Source: Bacteroidota bacterium
Lineage (GTDB): Bacteria > Bacteroidota > Ignavibacteria > Ignavibacteriales > SURF-24
Length of the DNA stretch: 32,430 bases
Assembly (NCBI GenBank): GCA_030706145.1
Contig: JAUZPB010000044.1
Span: forward strand, 1 to 32,430
Reading direction: 5' to 3'
Shown here: positions 7,216 to 15,447 of the stretch, piece after piece
Position numbering within the stretch: position 1 is the stretch's first letter
Layout: each line of letters begins with the position of its first letter
Made by a program: the position numbers and the translations under genes
Notes under the pieces: model-generated
Seen by the model: only the letters and a program-made list of their open reading frames with translations
Database searches by the model: none
What the model was told of the DNA's origin: nothing

Positions 7216-10200
7216 ATGCCCAGACAAATAACCTATAAAATGATATTTCTCATTTTATGGAGTAGTCTTTGCTTTTCGCAAGTCTTACCCTTAAAAAACT
7301 ATTCAGTTAATGATGGTCTGCCCAATCCTTATGTCTCCTCGGTTGTTCAGGATAAAATGGGTTTTATATGGTTCGGTACAAATTATGGCATTAGCAAATT
7401 TGATGGTACCAGCTTTAAGAATTATTCGACTGACCAGGGGCTTATTAGTAATCATATCTATACTCTTTATCTGGACTCAAAAGGAAATATCTGGATTGGC
7501 ACAAGTGCAGGTGTAAGCAAATTTGATGGTCACCGCTTTATAAACTATTCTCTTGAAAAACAATTAATTGACCGTAGAATAAGAGCAATTGCTGAAGATA
7601 AATCTGGAAATATCTGGCTTGGCTCTTCTGGTACAGGTATTTGTAAGCTGACAACTGAGAATAAATTTGTTACTTACAAACAAATAAATGGAAATTATAA
7701 CATAAGAGTTAACCATATTTTCCCCGACTCAAAAGGTAACCTCTGGTTCTCAACATTTGATTATGGAATTCTTAAATACCAAAATGGTACATTCTTTCAC
7801 TATGGCGTAAAAGATGGCATAATAAGCGACTTTATCTGGAATACACTTGAGGATAAAAATGGGGATCTGTGGTTTTCCTCGCAGTCTGGTATAATTAAAT
7901 ATCATAACGGAAAATTTTTTAATTTCCAGGAAATTGATCACCTGAAATTCCCAACTCTCTGGACTTCCACTGAAGATAATAAACATAACCTGTGGTTTGG
8001 CTCCAATGAATTGGGCGTTTTTAAGTATTCATCTGGTAAGTTTACAAGATTTACTACTGCAAACGGTTTTGCTGATAATAGCGTTTTAGCAGTCTTTGAG
8101 GACCGTGAAAAAAATCTTTGGTTTTGTACTGCTGGTGAAGGTGTACAAATGCTGCCTTCGGATGCTGATAGATTTACTTCTTATACCAGGCAGTCAGGTT
8201 TATCTGGTAATAACATTTATTCAATTGTAGAGGATTTAAAGAAAAATATTTGGTTTGGTAGCTATGGTGATGGAATAAGTAAATATGATAATGGAAAGTT
8301 TGTTACATATACTAAACAGCATGGACTTCCAAATAATTATATATATAAACTATATGTAGATAGGAAAGGTAATATTTGGATCGGCAGTAGAAGTGGGGTT
8401 AGTAAATTCTTTAATGGTAAATTTACTAATTATGGAGTAAAGGAGGGGCTTGCTGATAAGTATGTTTACTCAATCCTGGAGGATCATAATGGCAATATGT
8501 GGTTTGGAACCTTTAGAGGTCTGTCAAAATTCTCAAAAGGGAAATTTACTAATTACAGCATTAAAGATGGGCTTTCAAGTAATATTATATGGGACATTTT
8601 TGAAGATAGAAAGGGCAATATATGGTTAGCTACTGATGGTGGGGGAATTAATAAGTTAAGTGGAAACAAAATTGAAGTCTTTTCAACCCAAAATGGTCTT
8701 GCTTCAAATAGCATTACTTCAATTTATGAGGACAGAAAAGGTGACCTATGGTTCGGAACAGATGGAGGTGGACTTAGCAGATATTCTAATGGTAAGTTCA
8801 GTAATCTTATTACAAAAAATGGTTTGGCTAGTAACATTGTAAATTTCATTACTCAGGATGATAATAATAATTATTGGATCGGTACAAGTAATGGCATAAA
8901 TGTATATAATGGCAAGGATATAATATACTTCTCATGCCATGACGGACTTATCACTAATCAAATGAACCAGTCTGCTGTATTAAAAGACTCACAAGGTAAT
9001 CTTTGGTTTGGTACGGCAAAGGGAGTTACAAGATTTAATAAATCCTTTGAAAGCTCAAACCATGTCTCTCCGCTTATCCATATCTTAGGGGTCGAGATTT
9101 CTGGTAAGGAAGCCCCATTACAAGACCAATATAAACTGAAATTTTTTGATAATAATATTAAAATCGATTTTGTTGCACTGTCTTTTACTTCTCCTTCTGA
9201 GGTAGTTTATAGTTATATCCTGGAAGGTATTGATCATTCATGGCATTTCACTAAAAGAAATTCAATTCAGTATGTCTCGCTTCCCGAAGGGAACTACACT
9301 TTTAAGCTTAAAGCTACTAACAACTTTGGAATTTCTTCAGAGAAGACAATTATAATAAAACTATATATTGCTCCACCTTTTTGGAAGCAATGGTGGTTTA
9401 TTGCTTGCCTGGTAGTCATTCTTTTAACACTTGTCCTGCTCAACTATAGGGCAATGAAGAAAAGAAACATTCTCTTGGAGGAAAAAGTAGAGGCTCGTAC
9501 TGAATTACTTAAGAAATCACGTTCTCTTTTAATAACTGAATTGCAAGAAAGGCTAGCTGCCGAAGAAGCTCTGCAAAAATCTCAGTTTCAGCTTGGCCTT
9601 GTTTGGGAAAATTCAATTGATGGAATGCGCATAACTGATAAAGATGGTATTGTTATTAAGGCTAACAATGCTTATTGCAAAATGATGGGCAAATCAAAAG
9701 ATGAAATTGAGGGAAAATTATTTGCACTTATCTATAAGGAAATTGCAATTCCGGAAACAATGAATAAATACAAGGAAAGATTTCAGAACAGAGAGGTTGA
9801 ACCTCATTATGAAAGAGAGTTTGTACTCTGGAATGGTGAAAATGCATGGTTTGAAGTTTCCAGTTCTTATCTGGATCTTGATGGATCCAATCCTTCACTC
9901 CTTTTAATATTCAGAAATGTAACTGAAAGAAAAAATAACGAAACTGCATTGAAAAGCTATGCCTCTGAACTGGAAGTGCTAAATAGGAAATTGGCCGATT
10001 CTGAGTCAAAGTTAAGAGAAATGAATAAAAGTAAGGATAAATATTTTTCAATTATTTCGCATGACTTGCGTAGCCCTTTTAACGCACTGATTGGTATTAC
10101 TGACTTTCTTCTTAATGACTTAGAACATTTATCTCAGCTCGAGGTTAGAAATTTCGTCCAAAGTCTGCATAACTCAACTAAAAATGTTTATCATTTGCTC

Positions 10201-10713
10201 GAGGACCTGCTGCAATGGTCAAGAATTCAAACCGGGAAAATTGAATTTCGCCCAAACATTTTCAAGCTAAATGAGTTATTGTGTTACAACATTTCTCTTC
10301 TTTTAGGTAATTCAGTTAAAAAGAATATTGACCTGATCAATGCGCTTAAGGAGGAAGTTCTTGTCTATGCAGATGAAGCTATGGTCGGTTCTGTATTTCA
10401 GAACTTACTCTCTAATGCTATTAAATTTACTCACCCTGGTGGATTCATTAAGATTAGTTCCAGAATTATAAACAATTTTGTCGAGATTTCAGTTTGTGAT
10501 AATGGCGTTGGAATAGAGAAAACTATTCAGGAAAAATTATTTAAAATTGAATCAAATAGTTCCACTCTTGGAACCGCGAAAGAAAAGGGGACAGGACTCG
10601 GTCTAATAATATGCAAGGAATTTGTTGAACGTAATGGGGGCAAGCTTTCTTTAATTAGTGAAAAAAATAAAGGTACTACTTTCCACTTTACTATTCCATT
10701 ATCGGAAAATTAA
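7216..10713 (+). CDS. Membrane sensor kinase with 14-repeat double propeller, Y_Y_Y, PAS, HisKA and HATPase domains
   Basis: This 1165-residue protein starts with a signal peptide (hydrophobic 8-21). Residues about 25-605 hold 14 copies of the 'two-component regulator propeller' repeat (GN-I/L-WFGT..G-S/V-KF), enough for two seven-bladed propellers. A Y_Y_Y beta-sandwich (about 655-712) and one transmembrane helix (about 724-744) follow, then a PAS domain (about 790-906), a coiled linker, HisKA (IISHDLRSPFN, His949) and HATPase with GTGLGL. The sensor half resembles Bacteroides hybrid two-component proteins that detect glycan fragments in the periplasm. Unlike those, it has no receiver or AraC output domain, so it must signal to a separate regulator. 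Its kinase core closely resembles that at 22175-23215. Confidence 0.93.
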   Translation: MPRQITYKMIFLILWSSLCFSQVLPLKNYSVNDGLPNPYVSSVVQDKMGFIWFGTNYGISKFDGTSFKNYSTDQGLISNHIYTLYLDSKGNIWIGTSAGVSKFDGHRFINYSLEKQLIDRRIRAIAEDKSGNIWLGSSGTGICKLTTENKFVTYKQINGNYNIRVNHIFPDSKGNLWFSTFDYGILKYQNGTFFHYGVKDGIISDFIWNTLEDKNGDLWFSSQSGIIKYHNGKFFNFQEIDHLKFPTLWTSTEDNKHNLWFGSNELGVFKYSSGKFTRFTTANGFADNSVLAVFEDREKNLWFCTAGEGVQMLPSDADRFTSYTRQSGLSGNNIYSIVEDLKKNIWFGSYGDGISKYDNGKFVTYTKQHGLPNNYIYKLYVDRKGNIWIGSRSGVSKFFNGKFTNYGVKEGLADKYVYSILEDHNGNMWFGTFRGLSKFSKGKFTNYSIKDGLSSNIIWDIFEDRKGNIWLATDGGGINKLSGNKIEVFSTQNGLASNSITSIYEDRKGDLWFGTDGGGLSRYSNGKFSNLITKNGLASNIVNFITQDDNNNYWIGTSNGINVYNGKDIIYFSCHDGLITNQMNQSAVLKDSQGNLWFGTAKGVTRFNKSFESSNHVSPLIHILGVEISGKEAPLQDQYKLKFFDNNIKIDFVALSFTSPSEVVYSYILEGIDHSWHFTKRNSIQYVSLPEGNYTFKLKATNNFGISSEKTIIIKLYIAPPFWKQWWFIACLVVILLTLVLLNYRAMKKRNILLEEKVEARTELLKKSRSLLITELQERLAAEEALQKSQFQLGLVWENSIDGMRITDKDGIVIKANNAYCKMMGKSKDEIEGKLFALIYKEIAIPETMNKYKERFQNREVEPHYEREFVLWNGENAWFEVSSSYLDLDGSNPSLLLIFRNVTERKNNETALKSYASELEVLNRKLADSESKLREMNKSKDKYFSIISHDLRSPFNALIGITDFLLNDLEHLSQLEVRNFVQSLHNSTKNVYHLLEDLLQWSRIQTGKIEFRPNIFKLNELLCYNISLLLGNSVKKNIDLINALKEEVLVYADEAMVGSVFQNLLSNAIKFTHPGGFIKISSRIINNFVEISVCDNGVGIEKTIQEKLFKIESNSSTLGTAKEKGTGLGLIICKEFVERNGGKLSLISEKNKGTTFHFTIPLSEN

Positions 10714-10930
10714 GTGTATAATGATGTGCTCTTTTGATTTTTTTTGCGTGAATTAATTAAATATAAATATTTTGTCTCTCGCAATATTACAATATTAAAA
10801 TATTTTATTTCTATTCATTAATCTTTGGTTAAATAACTATTTGTGAAATTATTTTCTTCAGGATATTAACTTATCAAAAAATAATCCGATAATTATTTTA
10901 ACTACAAATCAGTTTCGGAGCCATTTTACT

Positions 10931-11356
10931 ATGTCGCATTTTAAAACATTTCTCGTAGTTTTATTTCTTCTCTTGGGAAATTCTTATCTCTTATATTCAA
11001 AAAACTTAAATATTGTTCCTTCAAATAAAGAATTAGGTGTTCTACAGGAGGATCCTTATCTTGCGTTTGCTGAATCGATGCCTGAACCAGTTGGTGGATT
11101 GCCTGCCATTTACAAAAAAATATCATATCCAAGTGTTGCCAAAAGTGCAGGACTCGAAGGGAAAGTATATCTTTTGATTTTCGTAAATGAAAATGGCGGT
11201 GTTGACAATGTAAAAGTAATTAAGGGAATCGGTGGCGGTTGTGAAGAAGAAGCAGTAAAGGCTGTTAAATCTATTCGCTATACTCCTGGAAAAAATAAGG
11301 GTGTCCCTGTGAAAGTAAAACTTTCACTTGCAATTACTTTTAAATTAAAAAATTAA
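10931..11356 (+). CDS. Small TonB C-terminal-domain protein (energy-transducer TonB family)
   Basis: In this 141-residue protein residues 4-23 form a signal peptide or signal anchor. From about residue 55 it is a TonB_C fold: YPSVAKSAGLEGKVYLLIFV, then NGGVDNVKVIKGIGGGCEEE and AVKAVKSIRYTPGKNKG, ending in a VKVKLSLAITFKL strand. TonB C-termini contact TonB boxes of outer-membrane receptors. The Pro-rich periplasm-spanning linker of true TonB is missing and there are no exbB/exbD neighbours. It may therefore be a stand-alone periplasmic TonB_C protein rather than an energy transducer. It lies between a propeller kinase and a chemoreceptor; no functional link is evident. Confidence 0.82.
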   Translation: MSHFKTFLVVLFLLLGNSYLLYSKNLNIVPSNKELGVLQEDPYLAFAESMPEPVGGLPAIYKKISYPSVAKSAGLEGKVYLLIFVNENGGVDNVKVIKGIGGGCEEEAVKAVKSIRYTPGKNKGVPVKVKLSLAITFKLKN

Positions 11357-11398
11357 TTAGTTCTCTTTGAATTCAAAATTTCACAAAGAAAATGATTG

Positions 11399-11434
11399 AA
11401 TCCCTGCTTTCATCAAGCAAGGATTTCATTTTAT
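11399..11434 (+). terminator. Hairpin after the TonB_C gene
   Basis: AATCCCTGCT (11399-11408) pairs with AGCAAGGATT (11416-11425), with one C-A mismatch and a 7-base loop, followed by a T-rich stretch. It is a probable moderate terminator ahead of the chemoreceptor gene. Confidence 0.6.
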
Positions 11435-11478
11435 TTAAAGATAAATCTTCTATATCAAGCTATACTGGAGTATGAGTA

Positions 11479-13587
11479 ATGGTCTGGCTAAAAAACTTAA
11501 AGTTTGTGAGGAAAATTCAAGGCGGTTTCTTCATCCTTGCTTTTATTTCAACCTTAATTGTTGTTGTGGGCTATACACAATTAACTAAAATGTCATCAAC
11601 AAAAGATCGAATCTTCAAAGACTATATAGCCCCCCAATCACAAATTCAAAATATATATTCGCATTTCCAGAAAACTCAATTTATTATGCTTCAGTTTTCA
11701 ATGAAAGAGTTCGCTTCGAAATTTAATGATAATGTAAAGGACTATGAGCTTCATAAAAAAAGCATTGATGAGGCAATAGAAGCAATTCTAAAGGGGGATA
11801 TAAATGACGAGACACGAAAGAATATTAATGAAGTAAAGAAAATATGGATTGACTATAAGACAATGGTCGCCGATGCAATTATGAGTGCCTCTGTTACACA
11901 GATGTATGAGATGGCTGCTGACATCGCTACAAGCTCAGGTGAAGAAGTTGGCCAAAAGTTAGTTAAGAAGTTCGACAGCATTAATAGCGAATTAGCTGCA
12001 AAAGGAAAAGAGTTAAATAGCTCAGCCGATAGAACTGCTTCAGCGGCAATACTGCTTACCATTCTTGGTTCAATACTCGGCACAGTTGTTTTTTGCTTCA
12101 ATGCATTTTATCTGGCTCCTGCCATCACAAAGCCTATAAACAAGCTCAAGGAAATTGTTAAGGAATTTGCTGTCGGTAATTATGATATAAAAATAAAAAA
12201 TGATTCACAGGACGAAATTGGTGAGCTTACTGATCTTTTCATTACTCTTCAGAAGGCGCAGATTGATAAGATTTATGCTGCAGAACAGATTGCAGCTGGA
12301 AATATGCACAGAGTAAAACCTGCTTCTTCAAAAGATGACCTGGCAAATGCTTTCAATAAAGAAGTCGATATTATTGAATCGATCCTTAATGAAGCTAATA
12401 TGTTGGTTGAGGCAAATAAACAAGGCCAGTTGAATTTAAGAGGCGACGTCTCTAAATATTCTGGAGGTTGGGGAAAACTCATTGAAGGTGTAAATTCAAT
12501 CCTTGATGTTTTTCTGGCTCCAATTAAAGAAGCTTCTGAAGTATTGTCAATAATGGCTGGTGGTGATTTTACAAAGAAGATCCAGGGTGACTATAAAGGT
12601 GATTATAAACTTATCAAAGATAGTGTTAACGATGTTGCCAACTCTTTAAATGAAGCTTTATCTGCAGTTGCTGAAAGCGCTTCTGCAGTTGCAAGCTCCT
12701 CTACGCAAATATCTTCTAGCTCAGAAGAAATGGCAGCAGGAGCTCAGGAACAAGCACAACAGGCTGCCGAAGTTGCTGCTTCAGTTGAAGAAATGACAAA
12801 GACAATTCTCGAAAGTAATAAAAATGCAGGAATAGCCGCTGAGACTTCAAAAAGCTCAAGTGATAATGCAAAAAAAGGTGTACAAAAAGTCGAAGAAACC
12901 AAAAAAGGAATTGATAAAATTGTACTCTCGACTGAAAAAACCGGTGTGATAATTACTTCACTTGTAAAGAAGACTGATCAGATTGGTGAAATTACTCAGG
13001 TAATAGATGATATTGCAGACCAGACAAATCTTCTTGCACTTAATGCTGCAATTGAGGCCGCAAGAGCCGGCGAGCAGGGACGTGGCTTTGCTGTTGTTGC
13101 AGATGAGGTAAGAAAACTTGCCGAGAGGACAACAAAGGCTACAAAGGAAATAGCAGATACAATTAAGGCTATTCAGAATGAAGCTAAAGAAGCCGATAAG
13201 TCTATGGAAGATTCCAATAATGCCGTTAAAGAAGGCATTAAATTAACTGAAGAGGTTGCTCATGCACTTCGTGAGATTCTTATGGGTGCCGATAAGGTCT
13301 CTGATATCGTTGTCCAAGTGGCTTCTGCTAGTGAACAACAATCTGCTTCTGCTGAAATGATTAGCAAAAATATCGAAGGTATTAATACTGTTACTCAACA
13401 GACTTCAGATGGTATTAACCAGATTGCAAAGGCTGCCGAAGATCTAAGCCGCCTTACTGTTAATCTTCAGGAACTTGTAGGTAAGTTTAATATTGATGGT
13501 AATTTGCAACTAGGAAATCATTTCAATAGAATTGAAAAGAATGATTTGATTGCTCCCCATGAAGAACCTGCACTACTTCAAAGCTAA
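11479..13587 (+). CDS. Methyl-accepting chemotaxis protein with four-helix sensor and multiple HAMP domains
   Basis: The 702-residue protein has transmembrane helix 1 at about 15-33, a four-helix-bundle-type periplasmic sensor (about 35-186), transmembrane helix 2 (about 188-212) and a HAMP domain (about 212-263). Two further HAMP-like segments follow at about 265-310 and 345-395 ([20 protein letters not shown]). The cytoplasmic signalling domain runs from about 396 to 670, with the hairpin tip [20 protein letters not shown] near 515-534 and [17 protein letters not shown] after it. The tip contacts CheA/CheW and is diagnostic. There is no CheR-binding NWETF-like tail; it ends in PALLQS. GGAG lies eight bases before the ATG. 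It fits with the flagellar genes at the window start. Ligand unknown. Confidence 0.93.
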   Translation: MVWLKNLKFVRKIQGGFFILAFISTLIVVVGYTQLTKMSSTKDRIFKDYIAPQSQIQNIYSHFQKTQFIMLQFSMKEFASKFNDNVKDYELHKKSIDEAIEAILKGDINDETRKNINEVKKIWIDYKTMVADAIMSASVTQMYEMAADIATSSGEEVGQKLVKKFDSINSELAAKGKELNSSADRTASAAILLTILGSILGTVVFCFNAFYLAPAITKPINKLKEIVKEFAVGNYDIKIKNDSQDEIGELTDLFITLQKAQIDKIYAAEQIAAGNMHRVKPASSKDDLANAFNKEVDIIESILNEANMLVEANKQGQLNLRGDVSKYSGGWGKLIEGVNSILDVFLAPIKEASEVLSIMAGGDFTKKIQGDYKGDYKLIKDSVNDVANSLNEALSAVAESASAVASSSTQISSSSEEMAAGAQEQAQQAAEVAASVEEMTKTILESNKNAGIAAETSKSSSDNAKKGVQKVEETKKGIDKIVLSTEKTGVIITSLVKKTDQIGEITQVIDDIADQTNLLALNAAIEAARAGEQGRGFAVVADEVRKLAERTTKATKEIADTIKAIQNEAKEADKSMEDSNNAVKEGIKLTEEVAHALREILMGADKVSDIVVQVASASEQQSASAEMISKNIEGINTVTQQTSDGINQIAKAAEDLSRLTVNLQELVGKFNIDGNLQLGNHFNRIEKNDLIAPHEEPALLQS

Positions 13588-13618
13588 TAATGTTTTTCAA
13601 AGCTAATAGTATTTATTG

Positions 13619-13651
13619 AAAATCCCGGTTCGTTTGACCGGGATTTTTTTT
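13619..13651 (+). terminator. Bidirectional intrinsic terminator between convergent genes
   Basis: AAAATCCCGGT (13619-13629) pairs perfectly with ACCGGGATTTT (13637-13647) around a 7-base loop. A T run follows on the + strand. It serves the chemoreceptor gene from the left and, read on the other strand, the propeller protein gene ending at 13667. Confidence 0.92.
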
Positions 13652-13666
13652 ACTTGCTAGAAAATT

Positions 13667-15259
13667 CTACCTGATAAGCAGCATCTTCTGCACGCTTGAA
13701 AATTCACCGGATGATAGTCTATAAAAATATATTCCACTTGGTAGATTTTTATCGCTAAATCTTATTGTATATCTCCCTGCATTTTGAACCCCATTAACTA
13801 GCTCTGTTACTATCTTCCCTAAGATATTGTATATCCTTAAAGTAATAAATCCAGATCTGGCAATTGAATAAGTGATATAAGTAGATGGGTTAAATGGATT
13901 AGGAAAGTTCTGTTCGAGTCTGTTATAAAAATTGAAACCTTTTAGATCACCTTCTACTTTTGTTGCTGATTCATCTATTATGGATGTCCAGATGCTTAGT
14001 TCATTGCCATCAAGCCTCATCCATATCGGGTATATTTTACCATTATTTGCCGCAATATTAATATAATCTCCAAAGAAAACTTTTGGATTTGGTGTAAAGG
14101 AACTCTGGCTTACCTTAAAACTGCTGAAGGTTAAGCCTCCATCAGTTGATTTTGAAACGTATAGATCAGTTGCACTATCTGAAATTTCACCTCTGGAATA
14201 ATAGGTAATCCAAAGGGTTCCTGTTTTCTGATCTACTGCTGCCCATGGAAAAAAATGCTCACCCTTTTCTGTTATAGATTTTACCTGCTTGACTTCTTCC
14301 CAACTGTTGCCCCCATCAGTGGACCTGATTAGATATACTTCAGTGTGTCCATTACGCTGATCAGACCAGTTTATATAAATATTTCCTCTGTGTGGTGAAT
14401 TGCTAATATCGCACAGTGTTACTGGGAGTCCATTTGCTCGGTAAATTCCTGCAACGTGAAAGTCCCATCCACCAGGCTGTGAAGTTACATAAACATCTTT
14501 TCCAAAAGTTTTTCCTCCATCTGTTGACTTGTCAAACTTAATACCACCTTTTCCTGCCCAGCTTATGTAAATTTCTCCACTTGGACCTACTGCAGGAACT
14601 GCCCCTTCAACTGTATTGTCGCTGTCTAGGCAATCTCCAGATGTATCACTTATAGTTTGTGGCATCGACCAGTCCTTCCCACCGTTTGTCGACCGGCTGA
14701 AGAGTATTCGAGAACTGTCTTTGGGATCCGTACTTCCATATTTATCAAATTCCGTCCAGCTTAAATATAAATTGTTTTTATATTGAGAGTTAGAAATATC
14801 TGCCGTAATCCATTCTTTGTCTTGCTGTTTTCTTGGTGGGTTATAACCTATTCCTATTCCCTTGTCAAAGCTCTTGCCTCCATCGGTCGACTTTTGTACA
14901 ACTATTCGGTCTATCCAATATCCGTTCTGCTTTGGATTTGATAGATGAGCAAAATATAAATTCCCTGCAGCATCATAGGTCAAAGATGGGTCGCCCCAAA
15001 CACCATACTCGGGCGAAACTAACGATGTGTCTTTCCAACTCTTGCCTCCATCTTCTGAATAGTAAACCGATGCAATATTTGCTCCTGCAGCCAGATTAAG
15101 TGGCTTTAGAGGATTTATTGCAATGGAGACTTCGTTTGGACTGTTGTTACGAGTGTTTACCTTTATGTTTGGGTATTGCCCTTTTAGATCAGAAAACAGC
15201 AACAAGAAAATAAAAAATAGTCTTGTGGGCTTTGTCTTAAAAATAGAAAAGTATATCAT
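13667..15259 (-). CDS. Secreted BNR/Asp-box propeller protein with T9SS type A sorting domain
   Basis: The 530-residue protein has a signal peptide (hydrophobic 13-24, likely cut before QYPNIKV). Six Asp-boxes (S-x-D-x-G-x-x-W/F) sit near residues 68, 124, 190, 245, 313 and 371, as expected for a six-bladed sialidase-like propeller. Residues about 449-530 form a type IX secretion C-terminal domain: QNFPNPFNPSTYITYS, then LRIYNILGKIVTELVNG, LPSGIYFYRL and a KMLLIR ending. It should therefore cross the outer membrane by the T9SS and be released or anchored at the surface. I could not locate the arginine triad of true sialidases, so enzymatic activity is not claimed. It is a single-gene unit, convergent with the chemoreceptor. 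Confidence 0.88.
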   Translation of the reverse strand: MIYFSIFKTKPTRLFFIFLLLFSDLKGQYPNIKVNTRNNSPNEVSIAINPLKPLNLAAGANIASVYYSEDGGKSWKDTSLVSPEYGVWGDPSLTYDAAGNLYFAHLSNPKQNGYWIDRIVVQKSTDGGKSFDKGIGIGYNPPRKQQDKEWITADISNSQYKNNLYLSWTEFDKYGSTDPKDSSRILFSRSTNGGKDWSMPQTISDTSGDCLDSDNTVEGAVPAVGPSGEIYISWAGKGGIKFDKSTDGGKTFGKDVYVTSQPGGWDFHVAGIYRANGLPVTLCDISNSPHRGNIYINWSDQRNGHTEVYLIRSTDGGNSWEEVKQVKSITEKGEHFFPWAAVDQKTGTLWITYYSRGEISDSATDLYVSKSTDGGLTFSSFKVSQSSFTPNPKVFFGDYINIAANNGKIYPIWMRLDGNELSIWTSIIDESATKVEGDLKGFNFYNRLEQNFPNPFNPSTYITYSIARSGFITLRIYNILGKIVTELVNGVQNAGRYTIRFSDKNLPSGIYFYRLSSGEFSSVQKMLLIR

Positions 15260-15447
15260 TTCATTTACTAAAATTATATGGGCAAATCACAATATAAATA
15301 TTATTCTAAAACAGTAGAGTATTATTGTATTTACTGCTTTTTATTAAGTTATCATCATAATTAAAAAGCAAAACCCATAATTCTAGTATATACTAAAGAA
15401 TATGACCTTTAATTCCTTTCCTACTAATTAGATCATTTTATATCAAA

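Noticed and set aside
7216-10713. Hybrid two-component regulator (HTCS) annotation
   Set aside because: The C-terminus ends after the HATPase domain; no receiver or AraC domain is present.
13667-15259. Calling the propeller protein an active sialidase
   Set aside because: Asp-boxes alone do not indicate activity; the arginine triad and FRIP-type motif were not found.
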